A stretch of DNA of 64,000 nucleotides from Anopheles merus. Taxonomy: Eukaryota; Arthropoda; Insecta; Diptera; Culicidae. The stretch lies in assembly GCF_017562075.2 (NCBI RefSeq), contig NC_054084.1:14522798-14586797 (forward strand). The letters are read 5' to 3'. Positions 1 to 13,288 of the stretch are shown one piece after another (position 1 is the stretch's first letter; every line of letters starts with the position of its first letter). A program made the position numbers and the translations under genes. Below the pieces are notes generated by a model that worked only from the letters and a program-made list of their open reading frames with translations, made no database searches and was not told the origin of the DNA.

Positions 1-291
1 TATGTAATTCGACATTTTTTTCTCCCTAAAGCATACGATTTCCTAACTTTCGCTATCCATGCATTTAATGTACGAACGTCTAGGCGTTCCTCCATCATTT
101 TGCTGTGCGCAATAAATGCATTGTTTGCGAATCAATTGTATGGCGTTTTGCCTGCATGGGTTTTACTGTTTTGTGAAAGGCAAATAACAAATAAACTTGT
201 GCATTTTAAATACCAGTAGCACTAATTCGTAATAATTGCTGCCTTTAAACAGACCTTTTATTATTAGACCATCAATACATGCAACATACTA

Positions 292-920
292 GGGGGTTTA
301 CAAGTTACTTTCGAATGTGCACATCATTACTCGGTATTCCAAGTCAGTTTCGAATGTAAACATTGTTATTTACCACGTGCAAAATGTTATTCCTCATCAC
401 TCTGATGCTTCACTTCCATCATTATAATTTTTAAATTCTTTAGCATGATTTTCAACTCATCATTTCCACTGTCAAGGAGTCATGCGATCCGGCATTAATT
501 CCCGATTAAAAACCGATGACAGCAGCCCGTTGAAGTGTTGAAAATCATGCTGAAAAAACTAAACATTATTATGATGGAAATGAAATGTCAGATCGATGTG
601 GATTAACATCTTGCACGTGGTGAATAGCAACGTTTACATTCGAAACTGATTTGGAAAACCCTGTATTCACCACCTCCAAGATGTTTTTCAACATTTGTCA
701 AGTGATGTAATAGCATCAAAATAAAATTTCAGTTCTTAGATTTTCCACACACAAAAAGGAACGATCAAACTCAATCTAGCTCGAGACGTGTGTTGAAAAT
801 CCTGGGGAAGAAATGAAAAAAAATAATGTGATGCAATTACAACATTTGACATCTGTTGAAAAGCATCTCGTAATCAATAAAAAGTGTTGTAGACATTGAA
901 AATTGATTCGGAAAACCCTG
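292..920. mobile_element. MITE (CAGGGTTTT family), interrupted by a related MITE
   Basis: The outer element runs from GGGGTTTACAAGTTAC (292) to GGAAAACCCTG (920), with TA on both sides (290-291 and 921-922). Its sequence resumes across the inner insertion: ...GAATGTGCACATCATTACTCGGTA joins ...CACCTCCAAGATGTTTTTC, matching in order the inverse of the copy at 4005-4281. TA target sites suggest Tc1/mariner-type mobilisation. No transposase is encoded. Confidence 0.65.
337..663. mobile_element. Inner related MITE nested in the 292-920 element
   Basis: Long inverted arms pair CAAGTCAGTTTCGAATGTAA (340 on) with TTACATTCGAAACTGATTTG (right arm, ending in GGAAAACCCTG at 663). The arms stay similar for about 50 bp, including CCACGTGCAAAATGTTA. 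TA lies on both sides (335-336 and 664-665). The left end lacks the CAGGGTTT tip. Its tip and arm resemble the outer element, so this is one family inserting into itself. Confidence 0.65.
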
Positions 921-2106
921 TAATTAGTATGCTCTTCGGTTGACGGTGACCTATCCACAGATTTACATTCTGCTTTCATAGGCCGGGGTCTATGTACATG
1001 GTGCAGCAACATTTGTTGCTAAATCATATGATTGAACTTTAAATCGCATGTGAACTGGTAAACATTGTGTAAACATTTTGGAAGCAAAAGGAAAAAAAGA
1101 ATCGTTTTGTTTTACTTTTGAACCATTGTCACTGGAGCATTTATGGCTACATTTGCAAACAAAAAACGATGTAAAATAATCCTAATTTATTAGAAACAAA
1201 ATCAAAAGAGCTATCTGTATGAGTGCGCTTAGTGGCTTTCGTTCAAATTATGGATTAGTTCCAGACTGTGCAATAGACGTAATTTTCTCAAACAAGAGAG
1301 CAAATTTGAGATTAGAACTCTTATTCACATGATTATAAATTTCGTGACAAAACAAATCATCAACTCTTTTGTTAATATATCTCACTTTTTTCGATAAAAT
1401 CAGTAAACAGATAAAAATGCACGTAGCAACAAAGAATTTGGTTCTATTTGCTGTGCTTTGAAGGCAATGGTAAAGCCGTAAAGTTCCTCAACTATGGCGA
1501 TACCCCAAAGGCTCTTTTCCACCGTCGCTCTTTTCGATCATCGCACAGTGAAGCGCTACCTTCTGCTGACTATTTACCAAGGTGAGCACGTGCGATTCAG
1601 ATTTGCTCAGTAATAGAGAAACTCGCCTATAATATATAAGAATTATTCTTTTTTTTTGCTTCAACGGTTTGAAATGCTGCACAGCAGTACGATAAAGCTA
1701 ATCAAAAGCCACCTAAAGCATTTATTAAAATATCCTTTCTTCAATTAAAACACACCCACCAACCCACCAATACATACCATTTCAACGTTTGGCCCCCAAA
1801 AACGTGGCCTTTTCGTATGCAAAAAGTGCAATATAATCCAGCCATCTGAATTACCATATCGAACCCTTCCGTGCAACCTTCTTTTTTCCATTTCCCTTCC
1901 ACTCAACCTGCTGACAATGGCACCGAGCACAAACAATTGCAGCCAAACCCCTTGCGGGTGCAGCGCGTTGCGAACAACAATAGCCCTTGCCCTGAGAGGA
2001 AGGGCGGAAACTGGCTGCTTCCTCAGCCACGGGAGTTGTGTGGCCCATTTAGCGGTTGGGCCCTACTCCAGACACGCTTATGCGCTGCACGTGCTGCACA
2101 TCCTTT

Positions 2107-2142
<36 letters not shown>

Positions 2143-4004
2143 TGTGCATCACATTGCCGTGATTGGCACCAGTAGGCCGGTGACGGTGGGGTAGTAGGGC
2201 GACTTTCGCGATGGCGACACACACGCGCGCGCATGGCGGAGTGTCCCTGCCTGGGGCGATGGCAGCAAAGAACATCCTCCAGAGGAAGCGCAACCCACCG
2301 CCGGCGAATGATGAAGTACCTAATCAACCAATAAAACCATAAGCAGCCACACTGAAGAGCCCTTCCTTTTTTGTACGAGTATGTGAGTGTGTGTGTGTGT
2401 GTGTGTGCGGGCTTAAGAACACCGCATCCCATTATTCACTCCTCTTCATAATCTTCATCATCATCATTAGCCTGCTCATGGACTGCTGCGATTAACCTTC
2501 TGCAGGGGCCGCATGCAAACGCACGATTCCGGCTCTCCCTGTTTGGTTGTGTGCGGTTATTGTGGGGAAAAGGATTGTTCCGGTTAGGCTGACTAGATCT
2601 GTGTGTGTGTGTATGTGTTTGTGTGTCTTTCATTTTAATACGCCTTCACCGGATTCGCCTTGAAGAGAATGAGCCAACCGTCATCCGTCCGTCATTCGTC
2701 GTTCGATGCTGCTGCTGTTGCTGCTGCTGCTACTGGATGTGAAGTACCTGGCGGTGCTTGAAGGCGCACCAACGCGAGCATAATTGAGTGCCGAACGCGG
2801 AACAGTGAGGGCTGGGGGAGAAACATAAGGCCCAACAAAAAAAAGGAAGAAAAATATGGCAAAGGATACCCACTCACGTAGCACGACAGGCGAGGACGAC
2901 AAGCATTATGTAAAAGGATCGACAGAAACGACCGAAGAAAAGGAGTGTGTGGTGGTTCCTCTGGGCATGTGTGTGTGTTTGGCTTTTTTTCTTTGTATTT
3001 AAGCCGTAAGCCGCTAGGAGGGTTGATTTGCAAAAGCATAATGGACGGTGTGAAACAATGGGGCGCAAAAAATGGAGCGATTGTTTGTAAAAGGAAGAAA
3101 AAAAAGGCGGAAGGAAGGAGCAAGGGATGCGAGGGATAAGGAGCGGGTTTGAAAGTATTGGCCTGGTAGGGCTGATGATGGCCAACCTTTAAATTGATGC
3201 AGTTACACCGGCAGAGAGCTATTCTTTTTGTATGAGCGAATGAAAGAGTTTAGAAAAATGGAGTAGCTAAGGAAAATGTTTTAAATTGAGATTATAAATC
3301 CCCACAATTAAATTAATTACTAAAAACATTTTAATTTCTTCTTTATCTAATGCTAATTCTAATTATAATTCTAATTAGTTCTAATTTTTGTAGTTTGTAA
3401 TTTAAATTCAATCCGGAACTTTGATTGCATTAAATTCCAAATCCAAAACACACCACTTACACATTTTATTCTATTTCTTTCATTCACTATGTTACCTCAC
3501 ATTATGTCTTTCTAATTACTTTGATTGTTGTTTTTGTGTATTGGTTTGTTTATAGACTCGTGTTCTGTTGATATATTTGCTATTTGCTATTCATTTATTC
3601 TGATTTTTTTTATTGTTGTATTTAATCTAATGCTGTACTTTAGCTACAATAGATTTTTATAAAACGTTACAGGCGTTGGTGCGTGATTGTACTAATGCAT
3701 TGACGTATCACCACAAAATAATGTGATATCAATTAAATTAAAACAAACAAACAAACAAAAAAGAAATAACAGAAAAAGTACAAATCAGCATTTTTTATAA
3801 CAGTGCATGGTATTGAAGAACTAATTTACTTTTCAAATCAATTTGACAAACTAAATGAACAACTTAACATGTACTTACCAATTAAGATCACTAAGTTATG
3901 TCACCCAAATAGCAAAGGATTCAAGCAGATAATCCTAATAAAAATGTTTAAAACTAAACTGTATAATCAATTACGAAAATTTCATGTTCATCTAATACTT
4001 AATA
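921..4004. other. AT-rich intergenic DNA, no supported gene
   Basis: Only short accidental frames occur. Simple repeats include a CCAG run at 2108-2139, GT runs near 2387-2407 and 2601-2622, and TTCTAATTA repeats near 3350-3390. 1900-3180 is less AT-rich, but I see no domain or paired splice sites. Confidence 0.5.
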
Positions 4005-4281
4005 CAGGGCTTTTCGAATCAAATTCCAATCGCTACAACAATGTTCAACAGCTTACGATATGATTTTCAACAGCTGTCAAGTGTTGTTTCAGTTCTTCCA
4101 CATTATTTTCAGCACGTCTCAAGCTGGATCGAGTTTGATAGTTCTTTATAATGTGTTGATAATCATGTGTTAAAACTGAAATTTTATTTTAATGCCAATA
4201 CACCTCTTGGCAGCTGTTGAAAAACATCTTGGAGACGGTAAATAATTATGTGCACATTCGAATGTGACTTGAAAAACCCTG
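4005..4281. mobile_element. MITE, CAGGGTTTT family, separate copy
   Basis: It begins CAGGGCTTTTCGAATC and ends TTGAAAAACCCTG, with an internal TTGAAAAACATCTTGGAGAC shared in opposite orientation with the element at 292-920. The central part (CTCAAGCTGGATCGAGTTTG) is also shared as CAAACTCAATCTAGCTCGAG. TA precedes it (4003-4004), but the right flank is CA, so the duplication has decayed. Confidence 0.6.
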
Positions 4282-6559
4282 CAAAAACTTTTTTAAATTT
4301 AGTGCTGCTTTATTTATCATTTTCTTACTTCCTTTTTCATAGACTTTTTCTAGTGGATTGTTTCAAATTTGGAATGCAGCTTACTATCACTACAGAGCTT
4401 ATTTTGGAAAAGCACACCTTTTGTTTACGTTTCATATTTCAATAGTAACAACCTTGTATAAAAAATACCTTAATAAATATTATTTCCATTAGCAAGAAAC
4501 AAAAATAAAAACAATACTCAATTTTCCTTCTCAACTATTTAAAACAAAACAAACAAAACCAACAATGCACAACAAAGATTATTAAACATTGTTACCTTTT
4601 TACTTCTAATCATCAACAGTCGACCATTATCTTTCACCTTCCGCTGATGACACACTCCGCTGGCGTCAAGTGTTATTGCAACTCATCTCTAACCATTCAT
4701 CAAATGGTTGACCACGCAGATGATCCTCAACACTCTGGGATGATCCTCACAGTGGATGCTCTCTGGGTGGTCCTCCTTAACGAGTGGTTTATAGTGGTGC
4801 GTACTGTTGCAGCACTGATCATAGCTCGCGATCGCGGAGAGGATGAATTATTTTAATTGACCACTTTGCAAACGCACGGTCGGGTATTTGTTAAGTGTGC
4901 GCCGAAGAGCACTGGGTCGTTGTGCATATGCAGAAGCAATAAATTGTTTTATCGGGCTGTATTTAATCTTCCCGTTTTACCGATTGGTGGCTACCGGTTC
5001 AAGCTCGTTCCGGCTGGGACACTGCACATTAATTGCAGCTAACCTGCGATGAGTGATGCGTTTTTGCGGAGGGTTATGAGCAGCGGTGAGATGTGAGTGT
5101 GGTGAAAATGTATGATAAACGACACGGCGAATAATCAAAGACATTTAAATTATTACCACGAAACGAGTAATAGGTGTATAGCAGCAATAAACTGCTTTGA
5201 ATAAGAGGTTTACACAACGAGTTTGTTGTTTTTTGTAACAATTTGTAAGTTTGTTAAAATGAAATGGCATTTTCATGAATATAAGAAACAACTACAATGT
5301 CACCCATTATACCAAATTTCGAAATTTAACTGAATGTTTATATACAAATATGAAAATAAAGATTAAAAATTCAACAACACTAACCTGTCTTCACCGTCTG
5401 GAAGGACCAAAGCTGTGGAGCTAAAACCGTACAAATACTACCAAGAACCGGCAAAACCAACGCAATTAATAATAGAACAAAGAGCAACAAAGCCATTAGC
5501 TGACCGGTGTGCCTGTGCTGCATGTGCTTAGCTTTTACGAGCAACAGTTAAGTGGTTCTTTGTTGTGTATTTTAAGGCTTACGCTGGTCAGCGCGGACAG
5601 AAGCGAAGGATCTTTGAGCTCACTTGAATACCGCTATGCTAGGCAGACGAAACCCTCTTACTGAACCGTTCGAGCTGTTGAAAGATACAAAATGCAAGAT
5701 AGAAGTGATTGTTTGGTGGTATGGAATGGTGCGAGTATTTCGATGCCTAATCCTCGACCGTTCTGATGACCTGTTAAGCTGATGACTACCATTTAACTTA
5801 TCGTACCATGCTCTAATAGCGGAGGAACAGGACATTAAATAGGAGTCAGGGAAAATCATTTTACAATGTGTTTGTATGGTTTGGGTGAATTTAAAGTTGC
5901 TCTGTAAAATTTGCAAAACACAGTATAAACACGGCAGGAAAGGAGCCGAGGGGGATAAATACGAAATTGAACGCTGAAGTATGTAGTATATTCCTATAGG
6001 TATTTTAAAGTTGGAAAGTGACTAGAAAATAGGACCGTTTAAAAGTCAAATAGGAATAGTTTCATTCCAGATACATATATTAATGCTAAAAAAAGGAGAC
6101 AAAATGAAAAGAAGAAAAAGAAGATACGCGGTATATGCGTTCCTGGGGCTAAAGCGTAAAGCCAAAATAGATTCGATAAATGGATATTATTGATTAAATT
6201 TTGTATCTTTACACACTTTATCATTTATTTATAACGATTTATGCAAAAAATAGAAAATTATGTTCGGTTTAAAAATTGCTTGTATTTTGCATTGGAGCAT
6301 TTCTTGTAGAATGTAATATGATGGACTGTAATATTTTAGAAATGCTCCAAATCCGCCTAAGTCCAGATTCCCGCGTAACTCGAGAACCGGCTGTAAGTAC
6401 GAATGTATAGAGAGTAGGAATCAAAGTAAGTCTATGTGATTTAATAATAAGAAAAGAAGACAAACAAGCATATAAGAATATAAGTAAGTTAGAAAGTAAG
6501 CAAATTAACAAATAATTTAGTTTTAGTAAGTAAGTAAGAGAATAAAAAAAAACAAAAAT
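4282..6559. other. Intergenic DNA, no supported gene
   Basis: AT-rich sequence with short frames only. No recognisable domains, RNA genes or clear terminal repeats were seen. Confidence 0.45.
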
Positions 6560-6850
6560 GGAAATAAATAAAAATCCAAATAAACAAATAAATAAATTAA
6601 CAAATAAATAAATTAACAAATAAATAGATAAAAAATAAAAAATAAATAAATTAACAAATAAATAAATAGATCATTACATAAATAAAAAATAAATAAATAA
6701 ACAAATAAATAAATAAATAAAAAATCATGAATAAATACATGAATAAATAAATAAATAAATAAATAATAAATAAATAAATAAATAAAATAAAAAAAAACAG
6801 AAAATAAAAATAAATAAATAAATCAATAAATAAATAAATAAATAAATCAA

Positions 6851-6921
<71 letters not shown>

Positions 6922-6935
6922 ATGAATAAAACAAA

Positions 6936-6990
<55 letters not shown>

Positions 6991-7014
6991 ATGAATAAAT
7001 AAATACATAATTAC
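6560..7014. repeat. Long TAAA (AAAT) microsatellite
   Basis: About 450 bp of nearly pure AAAT tetranucleotide repeats with scattered TTAAC, ATC and ATG interruptions. The minus-strand frame of Leu/Ile/Tyr/Phe residues here is only the repeat translated. Confidence 0.95.
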
Positions 7015-8813
7015 ATGAGAAGGTCGGTAAGTAAGTTAGTTATTATTTAATTATTAAAACGATTATTTGTTTGTCATTTTTTAGCGTATTAAAGTATAAC
7101 AAAACAGGGCAAAAAAAAGCTAGAAAACATGAGCAACAGCAACACAAAACCAAACCCCTTTATCGAAGTAAAAGGTACGCTGCTCCCCCGGCGTACAACG
7201 GGTTATACTAATCCAACTCCATAATCCCTTCCAAAAGCATACAAAACCCTTAATGGGTCGCTCCATTTTGTTCCATATTTACACTTCCAAGGGAAGGCCA
7301 CAGGCAACAGACAAGCAGGGGTTCTTTCATAATAATCGCTATCCCGATGAGTGTAATGCGCTTATTGAAGAAGGGCTGCCGCACTGCCCCAAAAACACCA
7401 CCCCAAAACGACGCAAAATTCCTTGCTCGGTAGTCACCGGTCGGTTCTTCTTCCTTAGCACAATGTTTATGAATGAAACGCTGATAAGCTGAATCGCTGT
7501 GTGCCGAAATCGGAAGGGTTACGTGAGCTACCGCTTTGCCGGCGTGTGTTGGACAAGCGTGGCCAACACCTACGGTGTTGATATCTGTTTAACGTTGCCA
7601 AGTACGATAAAAATCACGGAATGGCTTTTCCATCTTCCGACCATCCGAGCAAAGGGAAGGGTGGGGTTAACATTGAGACAGGGAGAGAGGGAGAGGGATG
7701 GGGGGGGAGGAGATAAAATTCATCGCAATAAACAACTTTCGTCAGTTTCGTTTCGTGCGGGTGCGGCTATTTTAAACACATCAAGTACCCCAGGCCAGAT
7801 CGATTGGCTGCAGCCACCGACGGCAGATGTCCATGGAAGGACAGGAGAGAACAGGACCGACGGCTAGAGTGGCCAGACGGTTAGGGCAACAGTTTCTAAG
7901 AAGCACAGCCCCCCTACCCCCCCCCCCTCCCAATGACAACCCTTCTGGCCGTTTCGTTCAAAACCCGCCCGCGAGTGTTCGATTGGCTGCAAGTGCTGAG
8001 TAATGGAGATTAATGTCGGTTTAGATCTTCGTTTTGGCGGTGAGGGTGACGGTGGTTTTACCCCCTTTGTTTCGGTTTTCGGCGTTTAGACGTAAACATT
8101 GGCCCCATGGCTCGCCTTTTTAGTCGCCTGCCTTGTTTTCGTTGAGATCCTTGCTGTTCTTTGGTCAACCCGAGAGACTGCGCTCTCCCTTTGGTTGCGA
8201 GAAACGCAACCATATGATCATGTGCGATGTGAAACCACAACAAACCCACTCCTCCTCCCACTCCATGATTGTGTGTTTATCCGGACGATAAGATCGATCA
8301 GTATGGATCGATTGCAATCTGAGCTTGACGTTGAAACGGGTACGGTTTCTGCTGAGTTTTGGGGTGGGTTTGTTGGGGCGGAGGTGGCGGATTGCTAAAT
8401 TGCGGTCCACTAAACATTGTCTTGGTTGGACAGTTACGGTAGTGGAACGATAAGTGGTTCTGGAAATGGGAATACTATGTCTGCACACTGTTTGTAAGAA
8501 AGCTCGGTTTGAGATGCTTTGTCTATCCTTTCCGATGGTGTATAAGTTAGGAAGGAAAGATTAACTGTTTTTGTGTTTGTTTTTTAAATTGTTCAACATT
8601 TTTTACCGTTTGTTGTGTGAACTTCACTAAAGATTGCAAAATAAACTTACCGTATTGCTTCGATTGACGGACACTTAAGGCATATTTGGGACTTCATATT
8701 TTCTTACTTATTCAATTTCAATCGGTCAAACCTCTGTATAACTCACTTTAGCGAAGCAAACTTTCTACATTTAAGTAGAAAAAATAAAGATTTCCAATAA
8801 TTACGATACGATA
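7015..8813. other. Intergenic DNA of moderate GC, no supported gene
   Basis: A stretch of higher GC (about 7140-8400) with several overlapping frames of 60-120 codons on both strands. None carries a domain or matching splice sites. A C-run lies near 7912-7929. Confidence 0.4.
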
Positions 8814-9148
8814 TTTTGATTCATATTCCGGACAGTTTTCATGAGCTCATGATTCAAATTAAGGAGTTTTTTTTTCAAATTCACACTCACACTACAGCTT
8901 TTTGCATCACCTCATACTGAGTGCAGGAGTCCTTCTAGTCACAACGAAGGTCTTATAAGCAATGGGGGTTGAGTGATCTTATTTTCTTGTACTCGTAGAT
9001 GCATCAGGGCCTACTAGGGGACAGGCACATTTTCAATTTATTGCAATACACCATGGCAGTTATTTGAAATTAAAAAGCGGTTATAGCCAGGGGCGGGTAT
9101 GAAGAAATACGATAAAAACATGCCGAGTGTCCGGAACTTGAATCAAAA
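8814..9148. mobile_element. MITE with TTTTGATTCA...TTCCGGACA ends
   Basis: Left arm TTTTGATTCATATTCCGGAC (8814 on) is inverted with the right arm ending TCCGGAACTTGAATCAAAA (about 9148), with two or three mismatches over about 23 bp. The spacing of about 335 bp fits a MITE. I could not fix a target duplication. Confidence 0.5.
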
Positions 9149-12100
9149 CGGTATATTAAATGTCGTAATGTATTTCCCAACACATGAAGTTAAGCTTGTT
9201 TTTTTTCTTTTAAATTCATTTCCGAATATTTTTGCATGATTCACGTGTGTTTTTAAATCGTTCATTACGGATTGTTGAGCGTTTCCAATCATTTTTGTAT
9301 CATTTTTTGATTCATTTTGCGATCCGGCGATTCCGATAAATAGAGCAAAAGATTAAAAAATGTATGGGATATGGTGAATAAATTGTGCGACAGAACACTA
9401 CAGGAATTAACCAACAAATCGTAAGATGCTCACGATAATGCTGTTCAAAATCCACAAGATAGCTTGCAAACACTTATCAGTCCACTGTTATTTCAGCTAC
9501 TTGGAGAAAATTGGCAAATGTACTAAAGAAGATACAACAAAACTACATTTTTTTTCTTATTTTTTTCGTGATATACTTATGAGTGGATGACATAAAAGAA
9601 GGAGGAAACAAAACGACTAACAGAAAAGAAATAAAACTAAGGAAAATGCCTAAACAGATGTCTATGAACTGATAAATGAATAAAATAGAGACAGAGTAGA
9701 AAGAAGAAATAAGGGACTAGTGGAGTAGTAAAAATAGATTTTTTTTACAATTGTAATTTTAAATCACATAAACAATATAAAAACCGTGTGATTTGATTGT
9801 TTTTTGAGAAAAATAAAAATAAAAAATGAATTTTTATAAATTATAAAGCCACTGTTTTCAACTGAAAATACAAACCAAATGTATGTCACTCCAATAAAAC
9901 TTTCGGAATAGCCATAACAATTGTTATATTTTAAAATAAAAATTTAAAATTACGTTGAATTTTTTATATAAAGCGATTGACTAACAGTCAAAAATTTTAT
10001 ACTTAAGCGACAAAAATTGATGCGCACTGTCAAAAATTGGTGCCTTTGAGACAAAAATAGGTTAGTTCGAGTCAAAATTTAATTTAAATTCAAATTTAAA
10101 CGTAAATATTGAAAAGATAAATAATCTCACATAGTATAGCAAAAGGTTTTGGCACATTTGTAAAGTCGTTAAATAAAAAAAAATGGGAATACAAAATAAA
10201 ACATCTTAATCGATGCAGGTTAAAACAGTTTGTAAACAAAACAAGAAAACGCAAAGACGCAATCAGCCCCAATTACACCATATTTACACGAAACACTAAT
10301 GGGAGATGCTTTTTAGTTACTGTGAAACTAGCATTAAAAAAACACCTACAAAGATTAGAAACACAAACTGCATCAAACGAAAACTGCACTTTTTTTACAC
10401 TCACATATAACCGAACAGCACCCGAACTAATGCAACACGCATTATTTACCCCATTCCCTCCCCGGCCGTTCCTCCCGCACCCACCAATAGGCAAGGCCTT
10501 TTCCTTTTTCCGGCTTTAGAATGCACCGGCGGCCGGCCTGCTTGGATGTAACGGCGCGAACGAACGAACGAACAGCCACGAGAAAGGCTTTTTTCGCGCC
10601 GACTTTCGCCGCCTGCTTGCTGCCCGCTCGCTGTGTGATGGCGGCGGCGGTTCGCTTTGAATTATTGTATGTTTTTACTTCGCTTTTCTACCAGTTTAGT
10701 TAATTACGGGAACGGGGAATAGAGGTCGCACTCACACCGGTTCCCTTGTTGTTTACATTACCCTGAAGTTATGGTTCTGATGCGCCCTTCTATGGAGGAG
10801 ACCTTTCCTGTAATGTAAGTCGGTTGGCTGGGTTAGTTGTTGCTGCTGGTCATAACCGCCTGGCACTGTTTCCCAGTAGAAAAAAGAGAGATTTAGAGCA
10901 AACCATAGCCTACATTGATATGGTAGTAATATCGATTTCGGCGTTCTCTTGCACTTGATCCAATGTCTTTTGATCATGATCATTTTCTAGTGAGGTCGAG
11001 TGACGTGATCTTACAAAAAAATGAAAGAAATAGTTTTAAAAAATTACTATTTTACTCTTTCACCTAGTTATTTCTTCAGAGTTTTTCAAAACAAAAATGA
11101 ACGTAAAAATTAGCAAAACGCAGTTCCAGTTCATTGTGTGTGATCATTGAAACACCAATAAACTTACCATAGTTTACCACCCCTATTCAACCAGCACCAG
11201 CAGAAGAGCAAGAGTGTACTAATTTAGATAATTTTTATTGACAAATCACCCTTTCACTTACGTCGAATTTGCCGTTCAACTGTCACACCAAACACAGATC
11301 CGGACTGTACAGGTTTGGTAGTTGTTGTAATTGAAACCATTCACAAACTAATATTCACAACGAATCAAACACAAGTATCGGTTACTACTACTGAAGCACT
11401 TGCATTTCTGGGGGACATTTTCTACCTTTTTCTGTATGCCGAATATCATTTTTCCTTTACTGCTTTCCCCGTTGATTGTTTGTTTGTTTTGGCCTAAAAT
11501 GTTTATGCTATGTTTTGTTGTTTTATCTTTTATCTTTTAGTACTGTTTGTCACACAAAAGAGAAGTAGAGAGGGAGCGAGAGAGAAACAAACGTTCTACT
11601 TTGCATCGAATTTATCGTAGGTTTTCCACTTCTTTGCTTCACTTTTATTGCTAAACTCTACTATAAAACAGTTTTATTTTATCTTCTTTTAATTTTCTGC
11701 TTTTTTTAGTTACTTTTTCAAAACGTTTGTCGCAAGCTTAGGGTTTTCGTTTATTTTGTTTCTTCTTACTTACGTCTTGGTTGTTGTTGTTGTCGTTTTT
11801 TTCACAATGTATTACACAATTTCGCTTTAGCTTTGTTTATTGAGCTTCCTGTACGAAACGTTGACAACAAATTTCGCTCTTTTGGGGGAAGCCAACAAAC
11901 AAAACAAAAAAACGCACACAACCAAAAAAGCAACTCTTCTCACCGCGCATCCAACAATGGGTGTTTGTTTCCTGTTATTGCTTTGTTGCATTGTTATGTG
12001 TAGGTGTAGTAGCTATGTTTGCTATATCTAGTATAGTAGTGCCTGGAAAAATCAAGACACGGCTGTGGGCATGTCCACCCCTAATGCGTTCGTCTCATTG

Positions 12101-12639
12101 TTGGCTGTTGCTCGGGATGGACATCTGCTCTATTTGTGTTCTTATTAAACTTAGGTTGTTTTTTCGCCCCCAAGCGCTCGATTAATGCATTTCTTTTTCA
12201 TACTTAATGGTTATGTGCTTATGCAGTGTGCTCGAGCTCGATTACCTTCGTAACACTGTCCATTAAGTTTCCATTTTATGTGTTTCTTTTTTACGTTTCT
12301 TCCACTAATTTGTTTATGGTAAATTGTTCAGCAACGCATCTCAACATAGTTCCGAATATTTATTTCAACTTTACCGAACTCATCAAGGTTCAGTTTTCAT
12401 CGTATCTTCTCAATTATTCTCAAAGAAAATGTTTCAGAAACGAACGAACAAGAAACCAGAACACTGAAAAGAGCAAAACTAAAACATAATTTTCGCTAAA
12501 AGTGGGAAATAAAACAAAAAAACTGCAACTTGTTGTTTTGTTTTCGTTTCTAGTATCTTTTTATCATGTATTTACACTCCCTACCCCCTCCGCCCGGTCG
12601 AAGAAGAATAATGTTGGACGTGTGTTTATTTCTTTCTCC

Positions 12640-12673
<34 letters not shown>

Positions 12674-13255
12674 TGGAAGTAAAAAATAGTAAAAAAAAAA
12701 GGTAATATAAAATGAACATTGATTGCTAAATAAATAAAGTTCCAATTACTGTGTGCCGTGCTGTGGTGGGTGATCAAGTTATTGACAGTACACAGGAGCA
12801 AAAAATACATTATGATTGTTACCATTTTTTGTCAAAAAAAAAAGGATGGAAAAATATCTTACTCATAATCTCTTTCACGCAGATGCGCGATCGGTGTGTG
12901 TGTTGTTGTAGCGATGGAGCAGGTTTCAGTTGCATTGTGTACCAAAACCCCTTCGCTTAGCTAAACAAAACGACGAACAAACGAACGAGCTAGACAGGCT
13001 GGCTGGCTGGCTTTTTTGGAGGGCTTTTTCTGGCCTAGTAGTAGCTCACTTTATTACAACACTTCTAAGTAGAAATAATAATAATAATAAAAAAATAATA
13101 CGCAGTGGGTCCTTTCTTTTCCACGCCCCCTTCCATCCTAAACTACTAGAACGCGCCGACTGTGTGTCCGATTTTTTCCGTTACGCTTAACACTACCAAA
13201 ACTATCTATTGCAAACTATGATCGCGCCTTGCACCGAAGACTCGCTGCTGAATCT

Positions 13256-13288
<33 letters not shown>

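Noticed and set aside
6725..6934. Leu/Ile/Tyr/Phe-rich minus-strand frame
   Set aside because: It is the translated TAAA microsatellite, not a membrane protein.
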